In this document: one piece after another, positions 44,107 to 55,220 of the stretch | Layout: each line of letters opens with the position of its first letter | How positions within the stretch are numbered: the first letter of the stretch is position 1 | NCBI GenBank assembly: GCA_011800155.1 | Contig: CM022376.1 | Span: 496,001-560,000, forward strand | DNA length: 64,000 nucleotides | Reading direction: 5' to 3' | Origin: Flammulina velutipes | Lineage: Eukaryota; Basidiomycota; Agaricomycetes; Agaricales; Physalacriaceae | Translations under genes and position numbers: made by a program | Notes under the pieces: generated by a model | The model's input: only the letters and a program-made list of their open reading frames with translations | What the model was told of the DNA's origin: nothing | The model's database searches: none

Positions 44107-47100
44107 ATGTCGTCTTCGCCTAGACTACGGGGGTTTCAATACTCTCGATCTCGCTCTGCCAGTAACGTTTCGTTTCGTTCTTCATCATTACCATATCGCA
44201 ATGCAGCACAGCAGACATCCGATACGGGCCATGGTTCGCCAAGGCGCCAACGTTCGAGCTCACCTGCTCGCCCCAACAGCGCTCGCTCACGCACCCCCGA
44301 GTCGTCCAGTTCCCAGGAAGCGTTTTGGCTTGAATGTCCCAACCAATCAACCTAAATTTGTCGGTCAGTCACAGTTCTCTGTGTCTGTTGCTTGGGCTGA
44401 CAGCGTGCAGGAAAGTTTGACTTTGAGGAGAAATACCCGGAGGACCCCATCAACGAAGAAATGGGACCTAACGCTCGCGTGTGGAGAGCTTTTCTGGACG
44501 AGTGCGAGGTGTTCGATGCCGATATGGTCACCGAAGCTCGAGATGGTCTCGATTTACATTTGGTTTTTGTATGTCCTTTTGTCCAATGTCTGTAAATATT
44601 CTCACCTCATCTCTAGGCTGGTCTCTTCTCCGCGGTCCTCACGACCTTCGTCGCCCAAACGTCTCAGGCCCTTTCCACCAATTTCCCTTCCGTCTCGGTG
44701 TCTCTCCTAATCGAGATCGCCGCTCTGCAACGTGCACAGATTAATGGATCCGCCATCGATACCATTCCAGTTAGCGACACGACCTCCGGACCGTCAGGCT
44801 TCGACGTCTGCGTCAACGCACTCTGGTTTACCAGTCTCGCTCTGAGCTTGGGCACAGCGTTAATCACTGTGCTCGTTAAACAGTGGCTTTACCAGTACAT
44901 GTCGATGATATCTGGTACAGCTCGCGATCGCAGCCTCATCCGTCACTATCGGTTCGAAGGCCTACAGAAATGGCACGTCCTCACCATTATCGGAACTCTT
45001 CCCATCGTCCTCCATGTTGCGCTAGGCCTATTTCTCGCGGGCCTAGTCGTATTCCTCATCCCTCTCAATCTACCCCTCGCGTTTATCATTGGGTTTATCA
45101 CCCTCGTCATCTACGTGACATACATCGTGTCAAATATCCTTCCGCTCGTCTACACGCATTGTCCTTACCGAACACCGTTCTCAGATATCTTGAACGTGCT
45201 GATGTATCCTATCCGAACTTTACCTTCCTTGGCGCTCGCACAAATACACAGGATTCTACCATTCTTTGGTAAAGTCGCGAGCACATCTCCCCAGGACGCA
45301 TTCAAGACGCTCAAAGAAGCTGAACGTATTGCTTCCACTAGTGATGAAGTTGCAGAGGATGTTGCTTGCAGCGCTCTCTTGTGGCTTCATCGCATGACAT
45401 CGAATCCACCAACAAGGAGGATCATAGTGGAGTCTTGGGGATGTCTTTCTCATGCTATATCTCAGAGGATTCAAGTTATATCCGAACTGTCGCCATACTC
45501 GATAATTGATATGATCCAGTACAATCCGGAGAGTGTCTTCATCATCATCATTCCAGGGCAGGAAAAGCGCATCGAGAGGCTTTTGCGTGGGTCGATGTCG
45601 TACCTTCTTTACGGCGGCGGCTGGCAGCTGGATCCAAATGCCTTTGAGCTCCCGTTTCAGACGGTCGCCGCTCTTCTCACTAACTATCCTGATGTCGTCG
45701 TGAAAATGGGATCACAAAGATGGAATCGTGATCAGTTCCTGGTGTATCTTATCCGACAACACCTTAATGAACAGCCCATCCATCTTCCATCTGCACTTTG
45801 GGTCCGCCTCATATCTTCGACATATACCGATGGTGTACCCCAACTCACCGGTATCGAGGATGATCCACTCCTTCTATCCCTCTGCAACCTTGCCCTCAAG
45901 AACTTTTCCCCAACTGCGCCAAGAATCAGTCCATTTTCTGGGCCTGTGGAGATTACAGATGATGCAGTGCCTCTATTCCAGTTCGTCGTCGATCTCATAG
46001 TTGCGCGATTGGAAAATATCTGTCCTGCAGACACATTCGACTCCGAGTTCTTCACAAAGTTGTTCATCATCCACGACTACGCTATATCACACCTTCATTC
46101 AGTGGAAAGCTCTGACACCGCTCTTTCTGTCATGGGTAGTGTCTGGATACAATCTTCCTGGCTCAAAATGCTCTCGAAGAACGACACTCAAGCCTTATGT
46201 GAACGAGCGGAGATTGTCGTCCTCCAGAAGCTAACATTGGAAGATGGCTGGTGTGACAGCCCGAACTACAACCTACTGACCTGCTATGGTTGCATTCTTA
46301 ACACCTACCAGGCCTTCTGTGAATCACATATCTCCAGCCCCCAATTCTCCCAGAGACTAGTTTCTGACTTCTGCTCATCATTGACGACCACCTCATACGT
46401 TACATATTCTGCTTCCAAAGCCTTGCAGACAATGTTTCGCCAGCGTGGCACAAATGCATCGGTCTACTGGACCCTCTTGCTTAGGTCATATTTCTTCACC
46501 ACTCCGACTCTTTCTTCCCTCTCCACCTCTCGGGAGTACCTCTATCCTGTAATGGCCGCGTTAACATCTCACTTCACTCGAGGTGACGCCCTACCTCGAA
46601 TGGCTGCCCTTCGATGTATGGACGAGCTTTCTACAGACCCGCAACGGCTTTACACGGTCTGTCGAGTCGTTGCATTGGGGGATTACAGGCTCACATATTC
46701 AGAGGACCGGGAGGGCGGGGAGGAGCATCTCAAACAACATCTTCTAGAATTGGTGCGATTTGATCCTACTCATGTCGTCTGGACGCAGCGCGCGCACTAC
46801 ATGAGCATAGACCCTCGAGATTGGCCATACCTTCGTTTAACGGATGAAGATTTGGATGATGAAGCAAAACTTGCACATGTCAAAGAAAGAATGAACGTCG
46901 GACTTGCGATATTAGATGAGTTCTTTGCGTCTTTCAATCAGGTTAGTCTTTCTGTCCACCTTCGCCCCGAATTTGTGTTGACGAAATTAAATCTCGACAG
47001 TCCTCTTCTGCTGCCCCTTTCCGTCCCGTTTCTAGCTGGGGGCGCATTCGATGTTTCGTCCCGGCGAGCATTGGTAGAATCTTTCGTCCTCCTCCCTCAA

Positions 47101-47543
47101 ACGTGGGAGACATGGAGCTTGGTCTTCGAACATTCAACGGAGCTGATAACTCGCGCCACATTGCTACCGCTGCACCACATACCTCCCTCTCTTCACAAGA
47201 CACCCCCATGCCGTCCCAGGAAATTTGGTTTTCTATTCCCTCACAAACGAGTCCGGCGGAGGTCGCACTTGGCGAATCTAGTCATACAGAAGTTCGTACT
47301 CAAATGACCTCACCCGTTCGCACATCTTCAAGTCGTTCAAACGTCTTGGGTGCTCCAAACGAGCGTTTTCTGGACCCTTCTTCTGTCTCTTTGACGGAAC
47401 ACGAGCCATCCGAAGAAGTGTCCGATGAGTCTTCTCGCGTACGCCACAGTACGAACTCAGACGTTGATGGTATCGTTCAAGCGACGGGAGCATCTAATTC
47501 CGTCCCCTCAAATCCGCTCGATATATCTACAGATATTGTTTGA
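44107..47543 (+). CDS. DUF6535 membrane protein, copy 3
   Basis: Exons are 44107-44363, 44411-44568, 44617-46941 and 47001-47543, the same phases as copy 2. Exon 1 is SR-rich (MSSSPRLRGFQYSRSRSASN) and ends KRFGLNVPTNQPKFVG. Exon 3 holds the four membrane segments (LWFTSLALSLGTALITVLVK, IIGTLPIVLHVALGLFLAGL, IGFITLVIYVTYIVSNILPL) and MSMISGTARDRSLIRHYRFE. Intron 3 is 59 nt (GTTAGTCTTTCTG...CTCGACAG), and exon 4 encodes SSSAAPFRPVSSWGRIRCFV, NVGDMELGL and a long Ser/Thr/Glu-rich tail to STDIV. That tail is longer than in copy 2. If intron 3 is retained, another frame stays open to 47307. About 1,080 residues. Closest by eye to copy 2. No lesion is seen. Confidence 0.88.
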
Positions 47544-50054
47544 TGTCTCACTTCCAGTAGTGTATAGAAACTCTTTGCATAAGTAGTATTTATTAGCCTC
47601 CATCAATACATACAGCGACTATCTACGCGCAAATTACTTTATCTAGTGTCGATAGTTGTAGGTAAAAAGTAGGTAAATCAGATCCATGCATCCCACGGCT
47701 GCGGGAAATCAGGTATACTGAAGAATCAAGACCAGCCAAACGCAACAAACAATACTCAAAAGCTGCCAGGACCATCCCTTTCATCCTCTTCATTCAGAAC
47801 TGACGGGCGAAGCCTGAAGGTCCGCGTTCAACGAAACGAGCAGATCCATCGCCTCCCTAATCCCCATAGAAGGGAGATGCACTACCTGCAGAGAGTCCCT
47901 CACATCACATAAGGCATCTCCCCAAAGCTGGCTCTCCTTCATCTCGATATTCACCCCAGAGAGCAGTCGATCCGACGGACGGACTCTGAACGTCAGCCGG
48001 CGCGTCACTGCCTAAGGTGGTCATTCGACCATGGAAGTCAGGTTCTCGCTGTGCTGCGGAGGCGGTTCGCTAACAGAGGCCATACCTCCGAATGTTATGT
48101 AGAGTGTCGATAACGACTCAAGGTGGTATGTCTCGACAGCGCGGATAACACCTGGTCCATAACGTTCCGATCGTCCCCTCGCTCATTGCACGGATCGAGC
48201 CCAAATGCGCGGTGGGCGAATCAAAGTTCATTCCTTCTAAGTAGGATCGAGCATAACAGTGGCCCCAAGTTCAGTAAAGATAGCTAAGGGATCGTTCAGT
48301 GCTCGCCTGCACATTTGGGATCGGGGGAAGAATATTGACCTTGCCAATGAATCCCTGTCACACTCACTCTTAATGCACCTCGTAAGTTTTCGTTCCCTGA
48401 CTCGTGTTCGTAAGTCGTGAAAGATGTCGTTACAACGTTTTCGTTGGACTGGAGCTGGGAGACATGGGGTGAGCACAAGTCGCGGCATTCTATGAGATTC
48501 CATACCGGATATCGTAGTAAAAGTGAGAGACAGAGAGGCGCTTCATGTAGTCTTATGACACGTTTCTTTGCAGTTTGAAAGGAGACGAGCGAATTTGCGC
48601 GGGCTCTGTCTGATGGTTGTGATGATCCCAGCGCTTGCTATTCGAATGTGAACGGTCCGCGAGCGTGATACAATGTCTGTTTGGTCTGCCTTCAATACTC
48701 TGGTGAGCCGTTCAATCAATGATTGTAGCGTAAAAGAAACGTACAATTAACAGGTGGTGGTCTGACGCGTCGCTGGCCTCTTGCGTTGCAGCGGTTGATG
48801 CTACTGCGAAGGTGGAAGCGTTCAAGGCGACCAACGACGCGAAAACATCGACAGAGGCTGGCCAATGGTGGGCCCATATTGATGAACAGTGATTTTGCAA
48901 CACTCGGCTTGGTGGGGTACGCGGATAGTAAAAATCTTGCTCAACGGTCAAAGGCGACCCAACGCTGGTGGAAAGATGGAGATTATTGCGCCAGCCCGGC
49001 GGGAAGGTAGACGAAGGAAAAAGATACCCTTCAACGAGCAGTTAGAAGACGCGGGACATTTTTAATACATGTAGAAAGCGCACCTTCAAGGATTCCGCGG
49101 GCCATGACCGACTCTCAGGCTAAGAGATGGTGCTCTTTCATCATTTAGCAAGTAATTCTTGAGCGCTATGGGCCGCGTTTTTTGTGTAGTCGGGTTCGTT
49201 GGCGAAAAGGATAATGCTGCTGCAGAACTTGGTCACAGCCGGATATCGTAGTGTGAGAGGGACGTACTAGCCATCCCGAGCGTCGAAGAGACGAGCAACT
49301 AGAAGAATTGTAGCGCATATAGTCGGCCGACGATGATGGTGGTCGGAAGCAGAGTGATATGCCTTTTGGCTCTCACCATCACGACCTCGCTCGTATCTCC
49401 AACGACACCGGCATCGACGAGCCCAATATGTGCGATGCTGCTGGCTGGATGAGCCTTTTATTCGCTAACAGAGGTCTGTATCGGCCTTGCGCCTGTCGTC
49501 GTTGACTCGGATACACCAGCTGGCCTTGTCCAAACGTTTGACAACACCCACGTCGTAGTAATTCATCTGGCTGGTGCGTATTTGCAAACAGAAACATCTT
49601 TCCTTTCTGACGATGAACAGATTTTTTCCGCCAGTCCGCTACGATTCAATGGCGCTTACCTGTCGAGGAGCTTGCTAGTTATCACACGACCGTCGCGTCC
49701 TGGACGAGCCGCTACCCTCTTCAGAGGCTAGGGAACTCGGAATGGCACAGTGTACGAGGAGAGCTCGGGTCTAAGATCTGGAGGTCCGTATCATTTGAAG
49801 CCTTTTTCGCCATTTTCGTACTGACAAACCCTTAGTTATCAGTAGTCAATAATGAAACGTCGTTCTTGCTAGCACTACCTTGGGAGTTTGGATTCGGGAC
49901 GTGCGGTGGACTGCCGGGCGCTTATCCGTCCTTGTATCAAATACGCGCCCAGATGAAATGTGTTGAACTAACTGACAGAACGGTTACGAATGCTCCGAAG
50001 TGAACGCCTTGACACCAACACAGCTCCTTCTCTCCAACTACCACGTCGCCCTCC
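47544..50054. other. Spacer between DUF6535 copies 3 and 4
   Basis: Holds a remnant at 48080-48240 similar to 41413-41643, a 49040-49170 block repeated from 42400-42490 and hairpin repeat F. Short minus-strand frames (47790-48008, 48237-48503) have no recognisable domain. No intact gene is supported. Confidence 0.45.
49333..49400 (+). repeat. Dispersed hairpin repeat, copy F
   Basis: GATGATGGTGGTCGGAAGCA then GCTCTCACCATCACGACC. The second arm and tail have decayed relative to copies D and E. It lies 0.65 kb upstream of DUF6535 copy 4. Confidence 0.5.
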
Positions 50055-52753
50055 ATGTCATCGTCGCCCAGACGCCAAGGCTCTCCGCAATTTCGATCCC
50101 ACTCTGCGAGTAACGCTGCGTTTCGTTCTTCCAGATCGTCGCTGTATCGCAATGCCACGCAACAGAGATCGGATACGGGCCATCGTTTGCCAAGGAGCCG
50201 ACGTTCGAACTCACCTGCCCACACCAATAGTGCTCGATCGTACACGCCATCGCCGAGTCGTCCAGTGCCCAGGAAGCGTTTTGGTCTGAATGTCCCTACC
50301 AATCACCCTAGATTCGTTGGTCAGTCTTACCGTTTCACATCCTTTGCCTTGGCTGACAGCGTGAGTAGGAAAGTTTGATTTCGAGGAGATTTACCCAGAG
50401 GATCCTATTAACGAGGAGATTTACCCAGAGGATCCCATTAACGAGGAAATGGGACCCGATGCTCGTGTATGGAGAGCCTTCCTGGACGAATGCGAGGTAT
50501 TCGACGCGGATATGGTCACCGAAGCTCGGGATGGTCTCGATTTACATTTGGTTTTTGTACGTATCTTCGTCTCAACGGTCTCTATCTTCTCACATTTTCT
50601 TCAGGCTGGTCTTTTCTCTGCCGTCCTTACAACATTTGTCGCCCAAACGTCCCAGGCTCTTTCCATCAACTTTCCCTCCATCACGACATCTCTTTTGGTC
50701 GAGATAGTCGCACTTCAGCGTGCGCAGATCAACAGTACCCCCATCGATGACATTCCCCCAGGCGACACGACTGCGGGGCCTTCCCACTTCGACATTTGGG
50801 TGAACGCGCTCTGGTTTACCAGTCTTGCGCTCAGCCTGGGAACAGCGCTCATCACCGTGCTGGTCAAACAGTGGCTGTACCAATACATGGCAATGATATC
50901 TGGTACGGCACGTGATCGCAGCCTCATACGCCACTACCGGTTTGAGGGCCTGCAGAGATGGCACGTACTGGTCATCATTGGAACCCTCCCCATTGTCCTC
51001 CACGTTGCGCTAGGCCTGTTTCTAGCAGGCCTAGTTGTATCCCTCATTCCTCTCAACCTCCCTCTCGCTTCCGGTATTGGATTCATTACCATCGTCATCT
51101 ACACAATGTATATCGTCTCGAATATCTTGCCACTTGTCTACACGCACTGCCCCTATCGAACACCCTTCTCGGATATTTTGAACGTTATCACTTATCCCGT
51201 AGGGACTTTACTTTCGTTGGTGTGCGCACGCATACGCAAGCTTTTCCCATCCTTCGGTAAAGCCACCAGCAGAGAGCCACCTCCACAGCTCTTCAGGACG
51301 CTCAAGGAAGCTGAGCGTATTGCTGCCACTGGCGACGAAATTATAGAGCATATCGCATGCAGTGCCGTTTTGTGGCTCTATCAGACAACACCGAATCCAC
51401 CGACAAAAAGGGTTGTACTGGAGTCCTTGGGATGTCTTTCCGACTCCGCGTCAAAGATTTGAGCAAATTGATGATGCAGAGTTGATGCAGACACTGCGTG
51501 AAGTCCAGCACCACAATTGGGATATCGAGGGCCAGGGATACTTCTCAATCGTCCCAGGGCAGGAAAGGCGCATCGAGAGGCTCCTGCGTGGTCCCAGGCA
51601 GTACCCAGTTGCTTGGAGGCACTGGAAGCTGGATCCGAGTGATTTTGAGCTCCCATTTCAGACGGTTGCCGCTCTTCTGGCTCGCGATCATCATGCCATG
51701 GTTGGAATCACAAGGATGGAACCGTGATCAATTACTGGTGCATCTTATCCGACTACACCTCGATGAACAGCCCATCCATCTTCCACTTGTACTTTGGGTC
51801 CGCCTCGTATCTTCTACATACACAAATGATGTACCACAACTCCCCAGTATAGACTCGGAGGATGACATGTTTCTCTTGTCGCTCTGTAAACTTGCCCTCA
51901 ACAATTTCTCCGCCACCGCACCCAGAATCATACCGTTTCTGGGCCTGTCAAGCATTACAGATACGACAGTCCCTCTATTCCAGTTCGTTGTCGATCTTCT
52001 AGTCGCGCGAATGGGAAATGTTCATCTCGCAGACTCCTTCGAATTAGAGCCACTCACAAAATTATTCATCATCCACGACTATGCTGTATCGCACCTTTCT
52101 TCGAGGGGAAGCAGTGACGGTTCCGACGTGGCTATTTTAGTCATGGGAAATGCCTGGGGGAAAATTCGATGGGTTGAAGAGATCTCTGAGAAAGACAGTC
52201 GAGCTGTGTGTCAACAGGCGGAAACTGTCATTCTGCAGAACCTAACCCTGGGGGATGGTTGGTATAACAGCTCGTTGGATAAATCAGTGTACTGTTATAT
52301 CCGTCTGCTTGTCGCCTACCACTCCCTCTGTGGCTCACATGTCGCCAGCCCCGAATTCTTCAAGAGGCTAGTTTCTGACTTTTGCTCTTCATTGATGACT
52401 GCCCCACCTTGACATATTCTGCTTCCAAAGCTTTGCAAAAAATCTTTCGCCAGCACACAAACTTGAATGTGCCGGTCTACTGCACCATTTTCAGTTTTTC
52501 ATCTTTCCTGTCTACTCGGACTATGACTTCTCTTTCTGCCTCTCGGGAGTACCTCTATCCTGCAGTGGCCACGTTTACAACTCGCTTTACTGGAGGTGTT
52601 GACATGCCCCGACAGGCTGCCCTTCGATGTATGGACAATCTTTCTACAGACCCACAATGCCTTTACACAGTGTGTCGTGTTATTGCATTGGGGGACGACA
52701 GGCTCACATATTCAGAGGATCGGGAGGGCTGGGAGGAGGACCTTAAACAACAT

Positions 52754-54216
52754 AACGTGTAAAGGCCGATACCGGCAATGCCCGCTACATGCACGTCTTG
52801 TCATTTCGTCCTCAACTCATGTCTAAAACACAGCATAGCTATATCGTAAAATGGTAACTGCCCAGCCCATGATCAACTGGAATGTTCGTCGTTTCACCTC
52901 TGGCATGGACATGTACATATTCTAGATAAGTTTACGAGCTGGGGGAAGAATAATATCAGGCCCGTGAGACTCCTTGGCCTCTTCGTCACGCAGCTGCTTC
53001 ATCCTGACTGCATTGGTCATTCCTTGGGGCATATCATCTACGACTTCAGCAGGCACCGAGTCCCGACCTCTACGGTCCTTGACCTCATAGTGCGCTAAAA
53101 GCGCACCAAACTGGATGTTCAACGAGTCTGTGAACTGACCTTGTCCTTGTACCCCCGACGGTAAAAACTATGGCTGTCCAATTGCCCGCATAGAGGTCGC
53201 AGTCAACTTCTCGAGGTTTGACGTAATGGTCCATAGAGAAGGGTTCACGACCGTTAAAAATTGGTACTACGAATGTGGTGAGTACTGTTCTTTCAAAACT
53301 GCAAAGAATATACCTTCTTCATTAGGGAGTATTAGCTGAGTTCTGAAAGTACTTCCAGCCAACAAAAAACTCCTTCTCGTCCAATGAGCGCTAGCCATTC
53401 CACCAATTTTGATCGCTGAAACCACTTTCAGACGCCGGCTAATACTCCCTATTGTAGGAACGCAGGACAGGACTGTGTGTTACACCGTTGAGGCTGGTTT
53501 TCTGCGACTTCTTGCTGGGCGAACCAGCTAAAGTATGTTATTCCTGTAGCTGTCATTGAGCGGGATAAGAAAGACATACCATTGATTTTGGTAGAGAACG
53601 AAAGCCCATCTACCTTGGTGATGAACGTCGGCCTACTGTATGAACACCACTTGGGGAAGGCGGTGCCAGGCAAGGTGCCAAATGGACGGGGTGTATCGTT
53701 GGAAACGGCGACGGCAGACGTACCGTCACCACCGTGAGGTGGCACGTCGCTCAGTGGCACCACGCTAGCGCTGTGTCTCATTAGCCACATGAGACTAAGC
53801 ACATATGAACAACATACGGTCCATGGATGGCGCGCACTGTGTCATTGACATCCTTCGTATCGTCCTAAACCTATTGTGGACCCATCAGTCATTTGCATGC
53901 CAGCAAAGTGGGAAAAAAATATACTTCTGAAAGCAGTTCCGATGACAAAAGTGTCCTCGCAGTTGAAGTCGAAGGACGCGGGAAGAAGTTCACTGTCTGC
54001 AAGGGCGTACAAGGCGGCCATAAAGGACGAAAGAGACTACACTCGGTGCGCGCGCGTGCCGAGAGAAAGCCACGTTATAATTTACATAAGCCCCGCCAAA
54101 TAGTTAGCGTTTTATCGAGCGCCAAGCCAACAAAGTTTGGCAGAGTGCCTTAATGTTTGGCGGTAAAATGTGGTGTATTTCGGAGATATAGGACCCACTA
54201 CTAAAGTAGCGGGAAT
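52754..54216. mobile_element. Unclassified 1.46-kb insertion in DUF6535 copy 4
   Basis: The boundaries are set by homology. Copy 3 reads CAAACAACATCTTCTAGAATTG; in copy 4 CAAACAACAT is at 52744-52753 and CTTCTAATTTTGG starts at 54217. The right end has a small hairpin (CCCACTAC TAAA GTAGCGGG, about 54195-54213), and CCCGCTAC also occurs near the left end (about 52780). No clear target duplication, LTR or transposase is visible. A 117-codon minus-strand frame (53449-53802) is unrecognised. A smaller MITE lies within it. Confidence 0.65.
53325..53449. mobile_element. 125-bp TA-flanked MITE (Tc1/mariner, Stowaway-like)
   Basis: The ends are GGGAGTATTAGC and GCTAATACTCCC, flanked by TA (53323-53324 and 53450-53451). 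Complementarity extends to about 40 bp with mismatches (left TCTGAAAGTACTTCCAGCC against right arm TCTGAAAGTGGTTTCAGCG). Size, TA flanks and lack of coding fit a Tc1/mariner-type MITE. It is nested in the larger 52754-54216 insertion. Confidence 0.75.
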
Positions 54217-54702
54217 CTTCTAATTTTGGCGCACGTTCACCCGAATCATAGTGTCTGGACACAGCGCGCACACTACATGGGCATGGAACCTCGAGATTGG
54301 CCACACCTCCGCCTGGTGGATGATCAAAGAAAGAAAGAAGGTCGGCCTTGCCATCTTGGATGAGTTCTTCGTGTCTCTCAATAATGTCAGTCTTTCTTTT
54401 TCATGTTCATTTCGAGTTTTCATTAATGTCTGGCGCAGCCCTCTACCGCTGCTCCGTGTCGCGTTGTTTCTCCCTGGGAGCACATTCGGTGTGTGGTCCC
54501 GGAGATTGGTAGAAGCTTCCGTCCGTCTTCGTCAGATGTGGCAGACATGGAGCTTGGTTTTCAAACATCAAGTAGAGCTGAACATTCACGCCACATTGAT
54601 GATGCTCCATCGCCTTCCCAACCCTCTACTTCACACCGTTCACCACCCGCTTCAAAACCCGATGTCTCTGTTGTGCAGGCGTCGGACTCTCTGGTTTGAT
54701 TT

Positions 54703-55220
54703 TTAATCACTTTTGAGGATGCCACTTCATTTTAGGGGGGACACCTACCCCAACTTGTTCGTTGTCACACGTGTAAAAGCAAGCGGACAGAATGATGGCA
54801 CCTCGAAACGACATCTGTCACGAAGCAACAACGGCTGGTCTTCAAGCCTCGCAAGTATGTCCCTCACCCGCCTGAATGTCTTTTTATTTTATTCTATGGA
54901 ACGGTTTGATTTTATGCACACTGGTCTCACTAGGTTATGTGTCCGTTAGGTGGCTAGGGATTTAAACAATGTCGTGTTGAGTGGGAAGCCGTCACGAATG
55001 TCACGGAAAGAATAGAGCTGGCCTTCCTATTCTTGACGATTTCGCTACCTATTCTCGTATGTACGTTCTCATCGTCCACCAAGTGTTACTCGCTGACGAC
55101 AATACTCCAGATGATTGACGCGTATGAATAAATCACTTTCTTTTCGTTCGGCATACAGTACAATTACAGTAACTCTTGAATGCTTGACACGGCGCGGCCC
55201 TCATTAACAACGACAATATT
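54703..55220. other. Spacer; nothing recognised
   Basis: About 500 bp between the end of DUF6535 copy 4 and the 3' end of the lipase gene. No open frame or repeat worth naming. Confidence 0.5.

Larger units (their letters stand above)
50055..54702 (+). pseudogene. DUF6535 copy 4, pseudogene with frameshifts and a 1.46-kb insertion
   Basis: Exons 1 (50055-50319), 2 (50370-50556) and the start of exon 3 (from 50605) are normal and include all four membrane segments. Exon 2 carries an in-frame tandem repeat of 30 nt (EEIYPEDPIN twice, about 50383-50442). Relative to copies 3 and 5 there is a 2-nt loss near 51458 (frame stops at TGA about 51460), a further 1-nt shift near 51705, and a 4-nt loss near 52410; each time the family sequence continues in another frame. 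At 52753 a foreign segment begins, and family sequence resumes at 54217 (LLILAHVHPNHSVWTQRAHY). Exon 4 (NNPSTAAPCRVVSPWEHIRC...QASDSLV) ends at 54699-54702. Several lesions plus an insertion mean it cannot give a full product. Confidence 0.88.

Noticed and set aside
52754..54216. Helitron.
   Set aside because: Junctions do not show the TC start, CTRR end and A/T insertion site in either orientation, and no Rep/helicase sequence is present.
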